Source: Streptomyces sp. BA2
GTDB lineage: Bacteria > Actinomycetota > Actinomycetes > Streptomycetales > Streptomycetaceae
Assembly (NCBI RefSeq): GCF_009769735.1
Contig: NZ_WSRO01000002.1
Span: 1,054,001 to 1,118,000 of the forward strand
Length of the DNA stretch: 64,000 bases
Direction of reading: 5' to 3'
Part shown: positions 42,658 to 51,416 of the stretch, in pieces
Position numbering within the stretch: position 1 is the stretch's first letter
How the letters are laid out: the number at the start of each line of letters is the position of its first letter
Position numbers and translations under genes: made by a program
The notes under the pieces: generated by a model
What the model was told of the DNA's origin: nothing
The model's database searches: none
The model's input: only the letters and a program-made list of their open reading frames with translations

Positions 42658-43593
42658 CTAGGGCCGGTCCGCGTGGAGGTGGGTGCGGCCTTCGGGCCGT
42701 TCGGCGTCGACCCGCTCGGCCTCGGCACGCGGGTGGTCGTCGGCGGTTGCGGCCTGCCCGAGGAGGGTCACCGCTTCCCTCGACGGTGAGCCGGGCTCCG
42801 TGACGGCGAGGACCAGGTGCTGGTCCTCCGCCTGCGGAAGGTGGAGGCTCTGCTGGGTGACGGTGAGGGTGCCGACGAGGGGGTGGCGCATCTCGTAACG
42901 GGCGAAGTCGCAGGGGTGCACCCGGTGGCCGGTCCACATGGCGGCGAACTCGGGGCTCTTGACGGTGAGTTCACCGATGAGCGAGGTCAGCAGCGTGTCG
43001 TCGGGGTGGCGTCCTGCGACCATCCGCAGATTCTCGACGACGGCCTTGGCCTTCGCCGTCCAGTCGGCGTACAGCGCACGGGTGTGGGGGTCGAGGAAGA
43101 GCATCCTGGCGAGGTTGGGTCGCTCGGCGGCCCGCTGGGGGCTTTCGGGGCTCAGGTGCGCCGCGAACAGCGCGTGGCCCAGACGGTTCCAGGCGAGCAC
43201 GTCGGTGCGACGGCCGCTGACCAGCGCCGGAACACTCTCCAGGGTGCTCAGCAGATGGAGCGTGGTGGCCCCCGCCTGCTCGGCCCGCGGTCGGCGGGCC
43301 GAGGTCCGCCTCCTGCCCGCGTCGGCGAGGTCGTGCAGATGCCTGCGCTCCGCCTCGTCGAGGCAGAGGGCCCGCGCGACGGCATCCAGGATCTCCGGGG
43401 AGGCCCCGACCGACTGGCCCTGCTCCAGTCTCGTGTAGTACGAGGCGCTGACGCCGGCGAGCAGTGCGAGTTCTTCCCTGCGCAGCCCTGCCACGCGCCG
43501 CCGGTCGCCGTAGTCCTTCAGGCCGACGTCCGCGGGACGCAGCTGGGAACGTCGCGCGTACAGGAAGTCGCCGAGCCTGCCTCGTTCGCTCAT
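42658..43593 (-). CDS. XRE-family regulator with MmyB-like ligand-binding domain
   Basis: A 311-aa regulator. The N-terminal HTH (about residues 10-85) has the Streptomyces motif VAGLRREELALLAGVSASYYTRLEQG. The C-terminal MmyB/MLTR-like domain (about 110-275) includes LAWNRLGHALFAAHL, ARMLFLDPHTRALYADW and HRVHPCDFARYEM. Related proteins sense small hydrophobic ligands. It is divergent from the MBL-hydrolase/carboxylesterase operon starting 134 bp away and is its most likely regulator. ATG 43593 is used rather than the frame to 43716, which overlaps the promoter region. Confidence 0.88.
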   Translation of the reverse strand: MSERGRLGDFLYARRSQLRPADVGLKDYGDRRRVAGLRREELALLAGVSASYYTRLEQGQSVGASPEILDAVARALCLDEAERRHLHDLADAGRRRTSARRPRAEQAGATTLHLLSTLESVPALVSGRRTDVLAWNRLGHALFAAHLSPESPQRAAERPNLARMLFLDPHTRALYADWTAKAKAVVENLRMVAGRHPDDTLLTSLIGELTVKSPEFAAMWTGHRVHPCDFARYEMRHPLVGTLTVTQQSLHLPQAEDQHLVLAVTEPGSPSREAVTLLGQAATADDHPRAEAERVDAERPEGRTHLHADRP

Positions 43594-43727
43594 GTCCCCC
43601 AGTCTGCATCGGCCCGCGCGCGGCAGCCTGACCCTGTCCGGGGTAGGCAGCGGCGGGTCTGGCTGACCTGCGCGGACACGACGACGGTGGTGATCCGAAG
43701 CCCGTCCCCCGGCCATGGAGCACCCCG

Positions 43728-44675
43728 ATGGAACAGATCGAACCGCTGGAACAGATCGAACTCGGCGACGTTACCGTCACCCGCGTCAAGGAGTACTACG
43801 GCCCCGTCGGCATGACGCCCGGCCAATTCCTCCCCACCGCCCCGGAGGGCGCCTGGCGCGACAACGACGCCTGGCACGCGCCCCACTTCCTCGACCCGCG
43901 GACGAACATCGTCAACTCCGCGGTCCAGAGCTGGATCCTGCGCAGCGAAGGGAAGACCATCCTCGTCGACACCGGCGTCGGCAACCACAAGGAGCGCCCG
44001 TACTCCCCGGTGTGGAGCCACTTGCGCACCGGTTTCCTGGCCGACTTGGGGCGTGCCGGTGTCGCCCCTGAGGACGTCGACATCGTGATCAACACGCATC
44101 TGCACGTCGACCACGTCGGCTGGAACACCCGCCTGGAGGGCAGGGACTGGGTCCCCACCTTCCCGAACGCCACCTATCTGCTGCCCAAGGACGACTACGA
44201 CTTCTGGAACCCCGAGAACGGTCACAAGCCGCTGCTCGGCCGCGGCAACCAGAACGTCTTCGAGGACAGCGTCGCCCCCGTGCATCAGGCGGGACAGGTG
44301 CACCTGTGGCATGGAGACCACCGGATCGACGCCAACCTGCGCCTCGAAGCGGCCCCCGGACACACCCCCGGATCCAGCGTGCTCACCCTCGCCGGCGGGA
44401 CCGACCGGGCGGTCTTCGTCGGCGACATGCTGCATAGTCCCGTCCAGCTCGTCGATCCGGACCACAACAGCTGCTTCTGCGAGGACCCCGTCGGCGCCCG
44501 CGCCACGCGCCGTCGCATCCTGGGCTGGGCCGCGGACCACAACGCGCTCGTCGTTCCCGCGCACCTGGGAGGCCACGGCGCCGCCGAGGTCGAGCGCTCG
44601 GGCAGTGCGTTCGCCATCAAGGGGTGGGCTCCCTTCACTCCGTACGTGCGCGACGGGCTGGTGGCGAAGGCATGA
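43728..44675 (+). CDS. Metallo-beta-lactamase fold hydrolase
   Basis: A 315-aa MBL-fold enzyme with the binuclear metal motif NTHLHVDHVG near residue 125, further ligands in EAAPGHTPGSSVL and FVGDMLHSPVQ, and a late VPAHLGGHGAAEVER. It resembles lactonase/phosphotriesterase-like MBL proteins but no substrate can be assigned. The N-terminus carries a small internal repeat (EQIEPLEQIEL). It overlaps the carboxylesterase gene by 4 bp, indicating a two-enzyme operon of ester or lactone hydrolysis, probably controlled by the divergent XRE/MmyB-type regulator. Confidence 0.85.
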   Translation: MEQIEPLEQIELGDVTVTRVKEYYGPVGMTPGQFLPTAPEGAWRDNDAWHAPHFLDPRTNIVNSAVQSWILRSEGKTILVDTGVGNHKERPYSPVWSHLRTGFLADLGRAGVAPEDVDIVINTHLHVDHVGWNTRLEGRDWVPTFPNATYLLPKDDYDFWNPENGHKPLLGRGNQNVFEDSVAPVHQAGQVHLWHGDHRIDANLRLEAAPGHTPGSSVLTLAGGTDRAVFVGDMLHSPVQLVDPDHNSCFCEDPVGARATRRRILGWAADHNALVVPAHLGGHGAAEVERSGSAFAIKGWAPFTPYVRDGLVAKA

Positions 44676-46177
44676 CCGCCGAGAACCGCACCGTGACCAC
44701 GGCGCAGGGCATGGTCGCCGGCGCCCGGCACGCGGGCGTCACCGTCTTCCGCGGCATCCCGTACGCCGCGCCCCCGGCCCTCACCGGACGCTTCGCCGCG
44801 CCTCAGCCGCACGCCCCGTGGCACGGCGTCCGGGACGCGACCGCGGCGGGGCCGACCGCACCGCAGGCCGAGCGGAACCTGGGCGGCATCGACATGTCGC
44901 CCTACTTCGGCCCCGGTTGGGTCCCCGGGGAGGACTACCTCACCCTCGACATCTGGGCCCCCGACCACCCCGAGCACCAAGATCCAAAGGAGGCCCTGCC
45001 CGTCATGGCCTTCGTGCACGGCGGAGGATTCGTGGCGGGTTCGACCAGGGCGAGCCTGTACGACGGCACCGCCTTCGCGCGAAGCGGCGTCGTACTGGTG
45101 ACGGTCAACTACCGCCTCGGCATGGCCGGTTTCCTCGACCTGCCCGGAGCGCCGCGCAACCGCGGTCTCCTCGACGTCATCGCCGCCCTGCACTGGGTAC
45201 GGGAGAACATCGCGGCGTTCGGAGGCGACCCCGGCCAGGTCACGCTGTTCGGTCAGTCCGCCGGCGCCACCCTCACCGGTGCCGTCATCGCCGTGCCGCA
45301 GAGCAGGGGCCTCGTGCGCCGCGCCATCGTGCAGAGCGGCAGCGGCCTGGGCGTCTTCTCGCCCGAACAGGCAGCCCGGGTGACGAAGGCGGCAGCGGCC
45401 GCCCTGGGCATCGCGCCACGCGCCGACGCCTTCGAGGCCGTCCCCGACGTGCGCCTGGTCGAGGCCACGGCCCGGCTCGGCGGGATCGACCTGCGGACCA
45501 CGACCGCGTACGACCCGCTGATCGGGCTCAGTCCCTTCAGCGTGGTCGCGGACCGCCAGCCCGCCGACGCCGTCGCGGCCGGGCTCGGCAGCACCGGCAT
45601 CGATCTCCTCATCGGTACCAATGCCGAGGAAGGCAACCTCTATCTCGTCCCCTCCGGTGCCTACGCCACCTCGACGATGGCCGACGTCCGGGCCGCGGCC
45701 GAACGCTCCCACTCCGAACCGGACTTGCTCGTCGACACCTACCGCGCGGCGCACCCCGGGGCCGCCCCCGGACAGCTGCGCTCCGCCGTCATGGGCGACG
45801 CGCTGTTCGGCAAGGGCAGCTGGGCCCTGGCCGATGCTCACGCCGAGCGGTCCTCCGGCGCCACGTACAGCTATCTGTTCGACTGGCGCTCCGGCGCCTT
45901 CGACGGGCTGCTCGGCGCCACCCACACGATGGAACTCCCCTTCGTCTTCGGCCTCGACCCGGCCCGACTGCGCGGTCCCGCCGCGCTGTTCGGTCCCGGC
46001 AGCCCTCCTGCCGACCTGGCTCCCCGCATGCACGCCGCGTGGATCCGCTTCGCGCGCGCCGGCGATCCCGGCTGGGCTCCGTACGACACTCATCGCCGGG
46101 CCGCGATGGTCATCGGCCGCCGCTGGGCGGTGCGTGAGGATCTCCGCGGCGACGTGCGCCGGGCCTGGAGGCGGTGA
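44672..46177 (+). CDS. Type B carboxylesterase
   Basis: A 501-aa alpha/beta hydrolase. FRGIPYAAPP lies near the N-terminus, the oxyanion hole is FVHGGGFVAGS, and the nucleophile elbow LFGQSAGATLT has Ser near residue 195 (Gln replaces the common Glu before it). The acid is in TNAEEGNLYLVP and the His in GATHTMELPFVF. No signal peptide, so cytoplasmic. ATG 44672 overlaps the MBL hydrolase stop. Confidence 0.88.
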   Translation: MTAENRTVTTAQGMVAGARHAGVTVFRGIPYAAPPALTGRFAAPQPHAPWHGVRDATAAGPTAPQAERNLGGIDMSPYFGPGWVPGEDYLTLDIWAPDHPEHQDPKEALPVMAFVHGGGFVAGSTRASLYDGTAFARSGVVLVTVNYRLGMAGFLDLPGAPRNRGLLDVIAALHWVRENIAAFGGDPGQVTLFGQSAGATLTGAVIAVPQSRGLVRRAIVQSGSGLGVFSPEQAARVTKAAAAALGIAPRADAFEAVPDVRLVEATARLGGIDLRTTTAYDPLIGLSPFSVVADRQPADAVAAGLGSTGIDLLIGTNAEEGNLYLVPSGAYATSTMADVRAAAERSHSEPDLLVDTYRAAHPGAAPGQLRSAVMGDALFGKGSWALADAHAERSSGATYSYLFDWRSGAFDGLLGATHTMELPFVFGLDPARLRGPAALFGPGSPPADLAPRMHAAWIRFARAGDPGWAPYDTHRRAAMVIGRRWAVREDLRGDVRRAWRR

Positions 46178-46234
46178 GGTGAACGGCAGGCACGGGCGGG
46201 TCGGGCGACGGGCCGTGCCTGCCGAAGAAACGGT

Positions 46235-46924
46235 ATGAACTCATTGCTCGACCGGGCGGCCGTCCGCCTCTTCCCCGGCACCGAGGGCCATCACGGCGTA
46301 CTGCCTCCGCTCCTCGTCGTGCTGACCTTCGTCACCGGCCTTGTCGACGCCGTCAGTTATCTCGGCCTCGACCGTGTATTCGTCGCCAACATGACCGGCA
46401 ACGTGGTCTTCCTGGGGTTCGCGCTCGCGGGCGACGTGCAGCTGTCCGCGACGGCCTCGCTCCTCGCGGTCGGCGCGTTCGTGGCGGGCGCGTGGGCGGG
46501 CGGGCGGATCGCGCCGCGGGTCGCGCGGCCGCTGTGGCTCTTCGCGCTCCTCGTCGGGGCGCATGCCGTGCTGGTGGCGGCGGCCCTGCTGCTCGACCTC
46601 GCCGCCGACGCCAAACACGTTCTGATCGTGCTGCTCGCGCTCGGCATGGGCGTGCAGAACGCCGTGGTCGGCAAGCTCGCCGTACCCGATCTGACCACCA
46701 CCGTCCTCACGCGCACCCTGACGGGCCTCGCCTCCGACCGGCTCGGCCCGGCGTCCGTGCGCAGGTCCGTGTCCGTCGCCGCGATGTTCACCGGCGCCCT
46801 CGCGGGCGGGCTGCTCCAGCTCAACCACGGCACGGCCGCCGCGCTCGCGCCCGCGCTTCTGCTGCTCGCCGCCGTCACGCTGGCGGCGGCCCTGCGCGGC
46901 AGGTCCGAGGCCCGCGCGAGCTGA
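46235..46924 (+). CDS. DUF1275 (YoaK family) membrane protein
   Basis: A 229-aa protein with about six TMs. Family landmarks are TFVTGLVDAVSYLGLDRVFVANMTGNVVF (two pieces around residues 30-58), ALGMGVQNAVVGKLAVPDLTTTVLT and a final hydrophobic pair. DUF1275 proteins are widespread but uncharacterised; a transport role is often guessed. It ends in a convergent terminator shared with the SRPBCC gene. Confidence 0.85.
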   Translation: MNSLLDRAAVRLFPGTEGHHGVLPPLLVVLTFVTGLVDAVSYLGLDRVFVANMTGNVVFLGFALAGDVQLSATASLLAVGAFVAGAWAGGRIAPRVARPLWLFALLVGAHAVLVAAALLLDLAADAKHVLIVLLALGMGVQNAVVGKLAVPDLTTTVLTRTLTGLASDRLGPASVRRSVSVAAMFTGALAGGLLQLNHGTAAALAPALLLLAAVTLAAALRGRSEARAS

Positions 46925-46949
46925 GGCGCCTTACCGCTGCGCGGCGCCT
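46924..46949. terminator. Compact bidirectional terminator
   Basis: A perfect 7-bp stem (AGGCGCC 46924-46930, GGCGCCT 46943-46949) with a 12-nt loop. The hairpin overlaps the stop codons of both convergent genes, DUF1275 and SRPBCC. Confidence 0.6.
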
Positions 46950-47409
46950 ACCGCGTCTCCTCGACGAGCCGGGCAAGATTCGCCAGCGCCATGCGCGTCC
47001 CCGTCTCGTTGTCGGCGGCGGGCACGCTGTCGGGGATCCCTTCGTGCAGGACCAGGACGTCGGTTCCGCCGTCCGCGTCGGTGAGCGTGGTCGTCATGGT
47101 CATGGTGCCGCGCAGGGCGGGATCCGCGGTCTCGAACGCGAGCACTTCGACCACCTGCTCGTCCGGTACGAGCTTCGCGAAGTGGCCGTGGTACGTGTCG
47201 GTGTGCGAGGCCGACTTGCCGGCGCCGGACGCTGCGTCGTAGGTCAGCGAGACGCGGAACCGACCGCCTTCGCGGGCGTCGAAGGTGTGCACATGGCTGC
47301 TCATGCCGTCCGGCACGCGCCAGCGCGCGATCGCGTCCGCGTCCAGAAGCGCCTGGTAGACGGCCGAACGCGGGGCGTTCACATGTCCGGACACCTGGGT
47401 CGAGTACAT
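46948..47409 (-). CDS. SRPBCC domain protein (AHSA1-like)
   Basis: A 153-aa START/AHSA1-like protein. It begins YSTQVSGHVNAPRSAVYQAL and contains WRVPDGMSSHVHTFDAREGG and LLDADAIARW, the standard pattern of Aha1-type SRPBCC proteins. The fold makes a hydrophobic ligand cavity; the ligand is unknown. The ATG at 47409 is chosen over a TTG three codons upstream. The MFS gene ends just 10 bp upstream in the same direction, so the two are likely co-transcribed. Confidence 0.85.
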   Translation of the reverse strand: MYSTQVSGHVNAPRSAVYQALLDADAIARWRVPDGMSSHVHTFDAREGGRFRVSLTYDAASGAGKSASHTDTYHGHFAKLVPDEQVVEVLAFETADPALRGTMTMTTTLTDADGGTDVLVLHEGIPDSVPAADNETGTRMALANLARLVEETR

Positions 47410-47419
47410 GAGAACCAAT

Positions 47420-48730
47420 CTAGGACGCCGGCCGCTCGCGCGGGACGTCGTCCTCTTCCGGAAGCCGGTCGCCCAGGCGCGCCAGCGGGGAACGGGCCAT
47501 GAACAGCGGGGACAGTGCCAGACAGGCGGCGGTCAGCAGCAGGCTCGTGCGCAGGCCCCACGCGCCGGCCAGCACGCCACCGAGCAGCGATCCGACGGGC
47601 GTGAGGCCCATGCCGGCGAAGTTGACGGTCGCGACGACCCGTCCCTGCATCGGCACGGGTGTGATGGCCTGGCGGACGGCCATGAGCGTGACGTTGACCA
47701 ACTGGCCGAAGACGCCGAAGACGAAGTTGACCGCCATGAGCGCGCCGATGGTGACGGCCGCGGACCCGTGCAGGGCGGGCACGCAGAGCATCACGCCGTC
47801 GGCGATGACCGCCGAGGCCACCACCACCCTGCCGTAGCCGAACCTCTCCGGCAGCCTCGCCGCGAGCAGGGAACCCACCACCGCGCCCGGACCCATGGCG
47901 GCGAGCGCCAGACCGACCGCCATGCCGGACAGGTGCAGTTCGCGCGGCAGGAAGAGCAGGTAGACGGTCATCACCGCCGCGAACGAGAACTGGAAGAGGG
48001 CCGAGGCAAGACCGACGGCCCGCAACGACGCATTGCCGGCGACGAAGCGAAGGCCTTGCTGTACCTGTCGCCAGATGCCCGGAAGCCGCTCGGCCCGCGC
48101 AGCCCGCTCGGGCAGCGACTCGCGGCGGCGGATGCGCCGGATGGAGAGGAAGGACAGCGCGAAGAAGAACGCGCCGACGACAGCGGCGGCCGGAGCGGAG
48201 AACAGCGACACCATCGCGCCACCGAGCGCGGGCCCGCCGATCTGTGCCGCGGATCTGCTGCCTTCGAGCGCGCTGTTGCCCGCCGGCAAACGGTCGCGGT
48301 CCAACAGCCGTACCAGCGAGGCCTGGTAGGCGACGTCGAAGAACACACTGAGGACACCGATGAGGAAGGCGACCACGAGCAGCGCCGGAATCCCGAGCAC
48401 TCCGAGCACGTACGCGAGAGGGATCGCGCCCAGTGCGAGAGCGCGCCCGAGGTCCGCGACCACCATCACGTCGCGGGAGCGCCGACGGTCCACCCACGCG
48501 CCCACGAAGAGCGAGAAGAGCAGGATCGGCGCCTGCTCCACCGCGCGCAGGGCGCCGAGTTGGCCGGCGCCGACGTCGAGTGCCACCACGGCGATGAGCG
48601 GCAGGGTGACTTGGCTTGCCTGCGCCCCGAGCTGCGAGGCGGTCTGCCCCAGCCAGAGTCTGCGGAAGTCGGCGTCCCGCCACAGGCCCGACGGAGGGCG
48701 GGCGGGAACGGCAGGAGAAGCGGACGGCAC
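47420..48730 (-). CDS. MFS transporter (enterobactin-exporter/MFS_3-like)
   Basis: A 436-aa, roughly 12-TM transporter. The first segment is DADFRRLWLGQTASQLGAQ, a typical start of this drug/siderophore-efflux subfamily. GAWVDRRRSRDVMVVADLGRA is the loop 2-3 motif, and FFDVAYQASLVRLLDRDRLPAGNSALE the following conserved region. The substrate is unknown. GTG 48730 has AGGGG five bases upstream; starts at 48775 or 48784 are possible but lack a ribosome site. Confidence 0.83.
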   Translation of the reverse strand: MPSASPAVPARPPSGLWRDADFRRLWLGQTASQLGAQASQVTLPLIAVVALDVGAGQLGALRAVEQAPILLFSLFVGAWVDRRRSRDVMVVADLGRALALGAIPLAYVLGVLGIPALLVVAFLIGVLSVFFDVAYQASLVRLLDRDRLPAGNSALEGSRSAAQIGGPALGGAMVSLFSAPAAAVVGAFFFALSFLSIRRIRRRESLPERAARAERLPGIWRQVQQGLRFVAGNASLRAVGLASALFQFSFAAVMTVYLLFLPRELHLSGMAVGLALAAMGPGAVVGSLLAARLPERFGYGRVVVASAVIADGVMLCVPALHGSAAVTIGALMAVNFVFGVFGQLVNVTLMAVRQAITPVPMQGRVVATVNFAGMGLTPVGSLLGGVLAGAWGLRTSLLLTAACLALSPLFMARSPLARLGDRLPEEDDVPRERPAS

Positions 48731-48924
48731 AGGGACCCCTTGAGGCAGCGAAAGGTTCGCCGTGCCGCAGCTCATGGGCAGCACGCGATGACAGGCCGAT
48801 GGCGGCCTACGACGTCAACGCGCGCTTCAGCGACCGGGCATCTCACTCAACTCCTCGCGGGACACGTGGTGTTGGCAAACTATCTTCCGGTCACGCTGCC
48901 ACGTAAGTGCTTTTCGCCGGAGCG

Positions 48925-49485
48925 TCAGGCAGCGGCGGGCGCGGCCTGCTCGGTGAGGCGGGTGACGACCTCGGTGAGGGCCGTGGCCACCTCCACGTCG
49001 TCGGCCGGGTGGGTCTCGGCGAAACGCGTCAGGGAGGCGGGGATGGACAGCTTGACGTCCTCGATGACCGCGCCGCCTGCGATGCCCGCGGCCTTGCGGG
49101 CCTCGTCCTGCGCCCACACGCCGCCGTACTGACCGAACGCGGTGCCGACGACGGCGACCGGCTTGCCGGAGATCGCACCGGCGCCGAACGGCCGGGACAG
49201 CCAGTCGATCGCGTTCTTGAGGACCGCCGGCATGGTGCCGTTGTACTCGGGCGAGAAGAGCAGGAAGGCGTCGGTGCTGCCCGCTGCCTCGCGCAGGCGG
49301 GCCGCTGCGGCCGGGACGCTGTCCTCGGCGTCGATGTCCTCGTTGTAGAAGGGCACGTCCGCGAGGCCCTCGAACAGCTCGATGTCCACATCGGCGGGCG
49401 CGTGCTTCGCGGCGGCCTCGGCGAGCTGGCGGTTGTGCGAGCCGGCGCGGAGGCTGCCGACGAGGGCGAGGATGCGTACAGACAT
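48925..49485 (-). CDS. NADPH-dependent FMN reductase (flavodoxin-like)
   Basis: A 186-aa flavoprotein. The phosphate-binding loop is VGSLRAGSHNRQLAEAA at the N-terminus, the isoalloxazine contact FSPEYNGTMPAVLKNAIDWLSR near residue 78, and VVGTAFGQYGG follows. It likely reduces FMN, quinones or azo compounds with NADPH. ATG 49485 follows AGGAG. Divergent from a TetR gene, with two palindromic operators between them. Confidence 0.88.
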   Translation of the reverse strand: MSVRILALVGSLRAGSHNRQLAEAAAKHAPADVDIELFEGLADVPFYNEDIDAEDSVPAAAARLREAAGSTDAFLLFSPEYNGTMPAVLKNAIDWLSRPFGAGAISGKPVAVVGTAFGQYGGVWAQDEARKAAGIAGGAVIEDVKLSIPASLTRFAETHPADDVEVATALTEVVTRLTEQAAPAAA

Positions 49486-49543
49486 GGCGGAACTCCTGAG
49501 AAGTGCGGACGGAACGGAACTCACATACGGGAAACGAATCAAG

Positions 49544-49557
49544 CGGACCGGGGTCCG
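49544..49557. promoter_or_regulatory. Palindromic operator 1 between FMN reductase and TetR genes
   Basis: CGGACC-GG-GGTCCG, a perfect 6-bp inverted repeat. Its centre is 35 bp from that of operator 2; both share the GGACC/GGTCC core with a 2-bp spacer. Confidence 0.65.
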
Positions 49558-49579
49558 TTTAAAGTTGTACCACCTATCC

Positions 49580-49591
49580 GGACCGCGGTCC
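49580..49591. promoter_or_regulatory. Palindromic operator 2 between FMN reductase and TetR genes
   Basis: GGACC-GC-GGTCC, a fully palindromic 12-mer 32 bp before the TetR start codon. Most simply, the adjacent TetR protein binds both sites, repressing itself and the reductase. Confidence 0.65.
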
Positions 49592-49622
49592 ACTTAGCTG
49601 TTCGGAGCGCTACGCTGGACCC

Positions 49623-50276
49623 ATGACCGGCTCCGTTCCCCCGCCACTCCCCTCGCCCGGCACACCGGGCGGGGCGGCTGAGCTCACCCTCACGCCGGCC
49701 GGCGAACCGCCGTCGCTCAGGGCCGACGCGGCGCGCAACCGCACGCGGCTCCTTGAAGCCGCCTCAGAGCTGATGGCGGGGTGTGGAGCCGCCCAGCTGA
49801 CCATGGACGCGGTGGCCGCGGCGGCCGGAGTCGGCAAGGGGACCGTCTTCCGGCGCTTCGGCGACCGCACCGGACTCCTCGTCGCCCTGCTCGACCACCG
49901 CGAGCAGCAGCTCCAGGCCGCCTTCCTCTCCGGCCCGGCCCCGCTGGGCCCCGACGCCCCGCCCCGGGAGCGCCTGCACGCGTTCGGGCCCGCCCTGATC
50001 CGCCACGAACGCGACCACCACGAACTGATCCTGTCCTCACGGACCGATCCGCTGCGCACCTACGCCGTCCCGGCGAACCGGCTGCGGCTCACGCACGTCA
50101 CGATGCTGCTGCGCCAGGCGGGCGTCGCGGGCGATGCCGAGCTGCTCGCCCACACCCTGCTCGGCTCCATCGACAGCGTCCTCGTGCACCACCTGACTGT
50201 CGAGCTCGGCATGCCGCTCGCCCGCGTGGACGCCGGGTGGCACGACCTCGTCACCCGGCTGGTGCCCGCGTCCTAG
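49623..50276 (+). CDS. TetR-family transcriptional regulator
   Basis: A 217-aa regulator with a 35-residue Pro-rich leader. The HTH is at about residues 40-85 (LTMDAVAAAAGVGKGTVFRRFGDRTGLL), then an all-helical ligand domain (LHAFGPALIRHERDHHELILS). Divergent from the FMN reductase and flanked by two GGACC/GGTCC palindromes, so it probably represses the reductase until a quinone- or electrophile-like ligand binds; the ligand is a guess. Confidence 0.88.
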   Translation: MTGSVPPPLPSPGTPGGAAELTLTPAGEPPSLRADAARNRTRLLEAASELMAGCGAAQLTMDAVAAAAGVGKGTVFRRFGDRTGLLVALLDHREQQLQAAFLSGPAPLGPDAPPRERLHAFGPALIRHERDHHELILSSRTDPLRTYAVPANRLRLTHVTMLLRQAGVAGDAELLAHTLLGSIDSVLVHHLTVELGMPLARVDAGWHDLVTRLVPAS

Positions 50277-50289
50277 CCTCGGCGCGACG

Positions 50290-51297
50290 TCAGCCGGGCA
50301 TGCCGCGATAGGTACGCCGGTAGGCGGCCGGAGTCGTGCCGAGCAGGCGGTGGAAGTGCTGGCGCAGGCCGTCGCCCGTGCCCAGACCGGCACGTTCGGC
50401 GACGGTGTCGACGGGCAGGTCGGTGGTCTCCAGGAGCGCGCGTGCGTGGGTGACCCTCTGCTGGTTGAGCCACTTCAAAGGGGTGGTGCCCACCTCGCGG
50501 GCGAAGTGCCGTTCGAAGGTGCGTACGCTCATGCCCGCGCGGGCGGCGAGTTCGGCGAGGGGCAGCGGCCGATGCAGCCGCGTCAGGGCCCAGTCGAGCA
50601 CCGGGGCAAGACCGGCGGAGGCCGCGGCGGCCTGCCCCGCCGGCACCTTGGGCCGGGCGTACTGCGCCTGATCACCTTCCCGGTGCGGGGCCACGACCAT
50701 CCGGCGGCCCACCTCCGCGGCGGCGGCCGCGCCGTGGTCGCCGCGCACGATGTGCAGGCACAGGTCGAGCGCGGCGGCCGTGCCCGCGCTGGTCAGGATC
50801 GATCCGTCGTCGATGTAGAGGGCGTGGTCGTTGACCCTGACCCCCGGGTGGCGGCGGCGCAGTTCGTCGGCGTACATCCAGTGCGTCGCCACCTCACGGC
50901 CCTCGAGGAGCCCGGCCGCCGCCAGCACGAACGCGCCCGAGCAGAGGGAAGCGATCTTGGCCCCGCGGTCGTGGGCCTCGCGCAGCGCGTCGAGAAGCGC
51001 GGGAGGCGGTTCGTATCCGTCCATCACGCAGGCGGGGACGATCACCAAGTCCGCCGAGCCGAGGGCCTCCAGGCCGTGCGGACTCTCCAGCAGCAGCCCG
51101 CCCACCGCGTGGTGCGCGCCCGGCACGGTCTGGCACAGCACCAACTCATAACCCGGGGAGGGGATCTCACCTCGGTCCTGGCCGAACACCGCGCACGGCA
51201 CGGCGAGTTCGAAGAGCGAGGACGGCGAGAGCAGGGTGATGGCCACGCGCAACGGGGACGCCGAAGCGGCGGGGCGGGCGGGACGCGGGGAAGGCAT
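50290..51297 (-). CDS. GlxA-family transcriptional regulator (DJ-1/PfpI plus AraC HTH)
   Basis: A 335-aa regulator. Residues about 15-185 form a DJ-1/PfpI-like domain with IASLCSGAFVLAAAGLLEGREVATHW (Cys of the nucleophile elbow retained). Residues about 230-330 form an AraC/XylS HTH (LAARAGMSVRTFERHFAREVG, then FHRLLGTTPAAYRR). Divergent from an MFS gene, with a perfect 8-bp dyad directly upstream of its ATG. GlxA-type proteins in Streptomyces affect development and metabolism; the target here is probably the adjacent transporter. Confidence 0.9.
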   Translation of the reverse strand: MPSPRPARPAASASPLRVAITLLSPSSLFELAVPCAVFGQDRGEIPSPGYELVLCQTVPGAHHAVGGLLLESPHGLEALGSADLVIVPACVMDGYEPPPALLDALREAHDRGAKIASLCSGAFVLAAAGLLEGREVATHWMYADELRRRHPGVRVNDHALYIDDGSILTSAGTAAALDLCLHIVRGDHGAAAAAEVGRRMVVAPHREGDQAQYARPKVPAGQAAAASAGLAPVLDWALTRLHRPLPLAELAARAGMSVRTFERHFAREVGTTPLKWLNQQRVTHARALLETTDLPVDTVAERAGLGTGDGLRQHFHRLLGTTPAAYRRTYRGMPG

Positions 51298-51330
51298 GAC
51301 GTAAATCTAGTGGAACCTGGCGTTTACGTC
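51298..51330. promoter_or_regulatory. Inverted repeat at the start of the GlxA-type gene
   Basis: GACGTAAA (51298-51305) and TTTACGTC (51323-51330), perfect 8-bp arms 17 bp apart, touching the ATG codon (51295-51297). Spacing suits an AraC-type dimer and autoregulation. Confidence 0.5.
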
Positions 51331-51416
51331 ACTGGTCCTGTGTCGCCGCAGGCCACAGGCTCGGTACTGCCGGTGCACACAGCGACTGGCGCTACACACG
51401 ACGGAAGGTGGCTGGC

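Noticed and set aside
42971..43789. Reverse open frame over the XRE regulator and promoter region
   Set aside because: Arg/Gly/Ala-rich shadow of the XRE/MmyB gene in another frame; no motifs.
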